Shown piece after piece: positions 59,695-64,000 of a stretch of 64,000 nt of DNA (positions are counted from its first letter, which is position 1; every line of letters begins with the position of its first letter). The stretch covers positions 1 to 64,000 of the forward strand of contig VCMS01000119.1 of the NCBI GenBank assembly GCA_022539475.1, in the 5' to 3' direction. The stretch comes from Gracilaria domingensis. Taxonomy: Eukaryota > Rhodophyta > Florideophyceae > Gracilariales > Gracilariaceae. The notes beneath the pieces were generated by a model. The model did no database searches. It saw only the letters and a list, made by a program, of their open reading frames with translations, and was not told the DNA's origin. Made by a program: the position numbers and the translations under genes.

Positions 59695-60500
59695 CGTATT
59701 TGTGACTAGATTTTTAACCAAGTCGATAAGTCAAAGTCACTCAATAAAATTCGTAGTGAGTCATATTTAGTCACATATTTTTTGCCCTTTTTCTAAGCGT
59801 GTTTGCCTAGAAATTAAACTGCACTGTTCTTGGTTTGAGATATATAAGTATATATATCTGCTTGCTTAGGCTCTAACAATGTATATTCGTTCCGAAAATG
59901 TTAATTCAAATTTCAAAGTTTAAAAAAGTTTTTAACAATGAGCAAGAAATTGGAAACAAAGGCAAAAGTAATCAGAAAAGGGATATCTTACCGATTATTT
60001 AACCCTTTTGATCCTAAACGAATTTAACGCTGTTGAGACAGCTTTAAGAAGAACCAATTGAAATCGAGAATCATGTCTCAACTGGGTGGTTCTAACCTGT
60101 GCTGAGATTGATTGAATGCTTGCAAGGTGCACCTAGCCTTTTGATTGGCAGATATTGCAATCTATTGCCCTTGCGGCCAATTAGCACGGCTTGCTTATCG
60201 CTGTTGAGCCAGCAATAAGCAGTTTTAACACATGGAAACACTGTCCAATGAATTCAAATTTAGCCCAATCGTTCTTCATCGTTAACGCTATCTCAACAGC
60301 TTTAAGCGTTTAGGGTCAAAAGGGTTAACTGTGTAAACTATTTTTAGTGAAAACAAAGCCAAAACGTAATTTGAAAACCATTTAAGCTATTATGTTGCAC
60401 ACGTGTAGGATTATGAGTGATGATGGATGTGAAACGTGTCTTCCTGGCCAAGTGTACTGCAAATGACTAAATATGACTAATCAAGTCAGTCACAAATACG
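59695..60500. mobile_element. Possible older MITE with 13-bp terminal inverted repeats
   Basis: CGTATTTGTGACT at 59695-59707 is exactly complemented at 60488-60500. Just inside, GTCATATTTAGTCA (59756 region) is matched by its complement near 60465. No coding capacity. No target duplication identified. A second, TTAA-flanked MITE lies inside it. Confidence 0.5.
60003..60324. mobile_element. piggyBac-type MITE (322 bp) at a TTAA target
   Basis: Terminal repeats CCCTTTTGATCCTAAACG (from 60003) and its complement with one mismatch (to 60324) are flanked on both sides by TTAA (59999-60002 and 60325-60328), the signature of piggyBac-family insertion. Subterminal GCTGTTGAGA is also present inverted on both sides. 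No transposase gene. Confidence 0.8.
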
Positions 60501-60610
60501 ATCCTATTTCTAGTAGATGATTGTCCCTACTTCAGATAACTCTGTCTAATGCAGATAGGTAGTACATTACACCAAATTACTTATATGTAATGTCTCTCTC
60601 AATAGTGATC

Positions 60611-61350
60611 CTATCTTGCGAATAGTAGGTTTTTCTTTGCCCTAGCTCGAATTGACATAATACAAATACTACAAATACAAAGCGCCCAAACTGCCGAAAG
60701 TGAGAACAAAAAATTCAGAGACAGAGCGGAAACGACCGGCAGCCAAGCGGACGTCTCCAGAAAGACGACCTTGTCCTCATTGGTATGTTTGACATGTATA
60801 AAATCCTCAACGAAACTCATAATATACTGTTCATCATCGTCCGTCAGAAACTGAACATTCGACCATTGAATTGGGCTGCTTTCTTCCCAGTCAAATGCCT
60901 TATCGATAATCTTGAGCACATTTGAGGCAGAACCACTCCCACGTCTATGCCAATACCGGGTTGGGGAAAGCAATTTAAACCAAGAGAAAAACGACGGCAA
61001 GTGTCAATGCGGGAGATATGGTTGCCCTTTAATTTGGCCAAAGCTAGAACTGGAGCATATATGCAAGCAAAACCCGAAATGAGCGCTGCAAGAACAAGAG
61101 TTAGGCCTCCGATACATAGATCTGATTCGAAACCAAAGAGAAAACGAATGTATCCCCAATAAAGAACGATCATGGAGACAAAGATTGCCAGAAAGCCGAG
61201 GGAGAACCAAACTAAGATGTAGTTTCGAAAGATTAGCCAACCTGTCATCAGTGGAAAAATGAATTCTGGGGAACCCTGGAAAACAATAGAAGGATATAAA
61301 GAGAGTGAGGCGTTGAGTAGTCCGCGGTCGATGTTCTGTGTCCCAAACAC
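60611..61350 (-). pseudogene. Broken duplicate of the four-helix membrane protein
   Basis: Closely matches 51567-52520: FQGSPEFIFPLM, APVLALAKLKG, then, after a one-base deletion near 61003, SPTRYWHR, IQWSNVQFLTDDDEQYIMSF and VEDFIHVKHTNEDKVVFLE in another frame. Similarity ends after the third helix (LFSLSAVWAL) and the last helix is absent. The region upstream of 61350 carries extra sequence (to about 61440) relative to the intact gene. Clearly non-functional. Confidence 0.85.
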
Positions 61351-62503
61351 TAGTACTTATATTGCTCGCGTGCGGCGCGGCACGCGGCGTCTTATCAAGT
61401 CAGGCGACTTGCTCTCGGGACAGCTCAACGCAGCCCACATTCAAAGGTGAACCATCGACAAAGTGCGGGGTGGCTGTGTTCTCCGGTTCTCCGGGGCAAT
61501 ACGAGACTGGGAGGGTAGTAGGATTAGGATTAGTACACTTGCAGTATCTGCTACTTTGCCTGGCGACAGTACACCAAGAAAATATCTTATGGTGTAGACT
61601 GTGTTTCCTGCGACGATATCGCAACACGGATTGATAAGAGTTCTAGAGGTAGGCATCTGTGGCAACTACCCCCGGGTCCCTCTGCGCCACTCGCAAGCGA
61701 GCTGCCAACCTCGCTGTAGTTCGGGCGGAGTGATGAGAATGGGGCGGCGGAACTGGAGCGGGTGGCTGTGTGGGTGAGTGAGTTCTGAGGACATGTCGAA
61801 TGAGTAGGTGGGAAGGGAGCAGCAGGTCGACTGGAACTGATGTAGGGAAGGAGGGCAAGAACAAAGAATGCGGAAGAAGGGCGCGGTGTGGCGGTGGGGT
61901 GTGGCGGTGGGGTGCGGCGGTGGGGTGCGGCGGTGGGACGCGGCAAACGCGCTTGTTTTTGAGGGCTTTCTGGCGTTAAAGTGACGGGCGCAGTCTCCAA
62001 ACTCGCGCACGTCATTCTCACGGCGGTTCCAGAGGGCTGTTGCTGCTCCGGCGTATGATGATGGCGACGCTTTCGTCGGCGCCACGGCAGTGCACCGCGA
62101 CGTTGCTTCCCGCAGCCGTGGAACGAAGGCGCGTCGTTCTTTCGGAGGCGCGAATGATTTCCCGCCACCGATGATTGGCGGCGACAGCAGGGTCAGCGTG
62201 GACTCCGTGGCCACGCAGCTTCGAATTGCATTCGGCGCCAATTGCAAATCCGCGTGGCAAATTGGTTTGCTTGCTTCGCTGGTACGTGTAGCTGCGCTGT
62301 TTTGAGGACATCCCCCTAGGGCATCTCCACTGCCGTTTGGGTTGTTGCCACCGTCTCAGTGGCTGACGTCGTGCACGCCATTCCGTTGCTGTCCTCCTTC
62401 GTTGCCGTCTTCCTTCGCTGCCTCTCCAGTCGCCACCTCGCCTTCTCTCTCCGCACTCGCTTTCGTGCCCAGTTACTTCCTTTGGAGTCAGCCTACCGGC
62501 ACC
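61351..62503. other. Intergenic, GC-rich with a minisatellite
   Basis: Several long frames (minus 61587-62512, plus 62359 onward) overlap in a GC-rich stretch; none shows a domain and they contradict each other, so no gene is called. Contains the 13-bp repeat at 61886-61937. Confidence 0.4.
61886..61937. repeat. 13-bp minisatellite, four units
   Basis: GTGTGGCGGTGGG twice, then GTGCGGCGGTGGG twice, ending in a partial ACGCGGC. G-rich on the plus strand. Confidence 0.9.
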
Positions 62504-63560
62504 ATGCAGCAAATCTCCCGCACACGCTCAGAGTTCGCCATCCTTGTTCTCTTCGTGCAGCTCTCTTACGCGCAGCAGTGCGCACTTCAACGCGATGCAC
62601 CGCCACCAGCACAGCGCGATACTTGGTCCCCTACACCACGCGCCGCGACGCGTTTCAACGCAACCCTCTTATTCACGGACAGCAAGTCGCGCAAAACGTG
62701 GTCGCCATGCGCGAGAACGAAACCGTGTTCAATGCCAGTCGGCGACGGTGACCCTTCCTACCCGACGACGGAGTGAGCGCGTTCTGTTCACTGTGCGATC
62801 AATTTACAACGGCGTGCGATGGAGCCACCACTGTGCCTGCAGTTGACACGGTGCAGAATGTAATACGATACGAGGAGAGCTTGCTGAAACTGGACGCCAT
62901 GCGCAACAATGCGATGCGGTTTGGCGCGAAAGTCGGCGGATGGCGCGTTTCGTCCTGTCCACACACTCATTGTGATTGGCCACCACGTGGACACGCTCAC
63001 TTGCAACAACCAGCACTTGGGCAAGAATGAACGTTTTGTCAATCCCGAATGCCAGAAGTGGGGTCTTCCAGGAAAAGCTACTCTGACAGAATGACAAAGA
63101 GAGCACCTGGCATACGCCCTACAGGTTACATGGACCGTACAGAAAGTTTTTTTGTGATGGCTGTCGCCAATGCATTTAAACGGTACGGTCGCATTGCTTC
63201 TTGTTCCTCACAGACTTCAGCTCTAGCGCTTCATTTGGACCCGTAAAGACACGCATCACCCAGCAAACCGCTATTTGAGTCCAGCCCGTTCAATTGAAGG
63301 AGTTCAGACCCTCGCGCTCTTCGGGCACGAGCACGAACAGCCACTGCCCAACATGCACAGACGAAACTTCAGCGCAGCGCTCGAACTTTTTTGACGACGC
63401 GAGCAACAAGTGCACAAGCAAGGAAGAACCATTCTCTTTTTGGTCAACATTGCGGTGGAAACTAGAGCCACAGATGTATTGTACTGCTTCATGAAAGTGC
63501 TGCTTTCCACACAAGTTCTACGAAGATCTACGAGAGCGATTTTCTGAATTGTTCGCTGTC
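62504..63560 (+). pseudogene. Decayed gene for a secreted protein of unknown type
   Basis: An ATG at 62504 opens a signal peptide (SEFAILVLFVQLSYAQQ). Protein-like sequence then moves between frames: TRRDAFQRNPLIHGQQVAQN and MRENETVFNAS (about 62640-62740), FCSLCDQFTTACDG and VIRYEESLLKLDAMRNNA (about 62775-62930), VHTLIVIGHHVDTLTCNNQ and FVNPECQKWGLPGKATL (about 62960-63090), and further pieces to about 63560 (NHSLFGQHC). Cys pairs and sequons suit an extracellular protein. At least three frame changes and stops. No family recognised. Confidence 0.4.
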
Positions 63561-63939
63561 GCCCTTGTTCAACAACATTCGGCGCTGAGCGCAAGCGTGC
63601 GTCTCCGAAATTCATTTGCAGCTTGAACCTCACGGCCTCAATTATTTTTGCGGTCAAGAAGAGGAAGTAGTTTACCAACTGGAGAATAGGCCATTACAAT
63701 GACGGTGAAGGAAGAAGTGCTGCTTTGTCGAGGAAAGGAGTTTAGCGAGAGAGGTTTGAATCGTTTGTAAAGAAGCTTATACCACTAGTTTACCGTCAGC
63801 TTACGATTGTCACTTTGAAGCGGGGTTCGGACCCCCGCTCCAGGGTGACAAAGTCATAGCGACTTACGCGACGCTTTATGGTGCTCTCATTGGTCAGAGT
63901 TTGTCGCTTTGTCATTCTGGCTTTTCCTGGAAGACCCCA
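63059..63939. repeat. Inverted pair of a 34-bp segment
   Basis: TGGGGTCTTCCAGGAAAAGC (63059-63078) plus CAGAATGACAAAG (63087-63099) recur inverted at 63920-63939 and 63907-63919, where the two parts are contiguous; the left copy has 8 extra bases between them. Confidence 0.8.
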
Positions 63940-64000
63940 GTTTTGCTGTGTTGACAAAAATAGCTTGACAATTTGATCTGATGCGACGCAACCTACGAAG
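63561..64000. other. Intergenic with stem-loop
   Basis: No supported gene. 63809-63856 folds as TTGTCAC...GTGACAA around AGCGGGG/CCCCGCT. Confidence 0.4.

Noticed and set aside
63809-63856. Second T-arm-like hairpin GCGGGGTTCGGACCCCCGC
   Set aside because: Surrounding bases do not fold as a tRNA; it is a simple stem-loop.
1-64000. CRISPR array, rRNA operon, prophage or bacterial operon
   Set aside because: No regularly spaced repeats, no rRNA-like sequence and no co-directional tight gene clusters. All repeats are eukaryotic transposon types.

Overview
This looks like a nuclear segment of a eukaryote. It is dominated by LTR retrotransposons, carries no operons, ribosomal genes or intact tRNA genes, and its few cellular-looking genes are single-exon and encode secreted or membrane proteins. 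Copia elements primed from half a tRNA-iMet, intron-poor genes and patchy GC content (AT-rich spacers beside 75-85% GC gene ends) would suit a red alga. That assignment is inference, not a sequence match, and other intron-poor protists are not excluded.

Layout. 1-5990: decayed Ty3/gypsy element on the minus strand (Gag still open, protease and RT broken). 5991-9955: AT-rich then CpG-rich spacer with two nested palindromes and a scrap of decayed coding sequence. 9956-11563: decayed unknown gene. 11.7-19.9 kb: decayed CACTA-like (Tnp2 type) DNA transposon with a minus-strand transposase and a divergent accessory gene, interrupted by a small non-autonomous LTR element (13007-14963, 5-bp target duplication GTTTC). 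22138-23052: peptidoglycan-binding-like secreted protein. 23676-25013: secreted VWA protein. 25881-30619: copia-1, with identical LTRs but broken ORFs. 32201-35346: small frameshifted secreted protein and the first member of a membrane-protein family. 35644-47018: young, intact Ty3/gypsy element with 2141-bp LTRs and one 2349-codon ORF. 47425-51150: divergent pair of further members of the same membrane-protein family. 51567-52520: four-helix membrane protein, with a broken duplicate at 60611-61350. Between those two copies, copia-2 (53651-59181) sits inside a solo LTR of the small non-autonomous family (53517-59617), followed by a TTAA-flanked MITE (60003-60324) nested in an older inverted-repeat element. 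62504-63560: decayed secreted-protein gene.

The most unusual object is the 35644-47018 element. Its polyprotein carries two extra domain types, each as a tandem pair: about 80 residues twice between protease and RT, and about 116 residues twice after integrase. Its coding region starts inside the LTR, its U3 carries an antisense 136-codon ORF, and the first 340 bp of its LTR form a series of stem-loops. About 60% of the window is mobile DNA. The order of insertion can be read from nesting: CACTA-like element before small LTR element, solo LTR before copia-2, copia-1 and the Ty3 element most recent.
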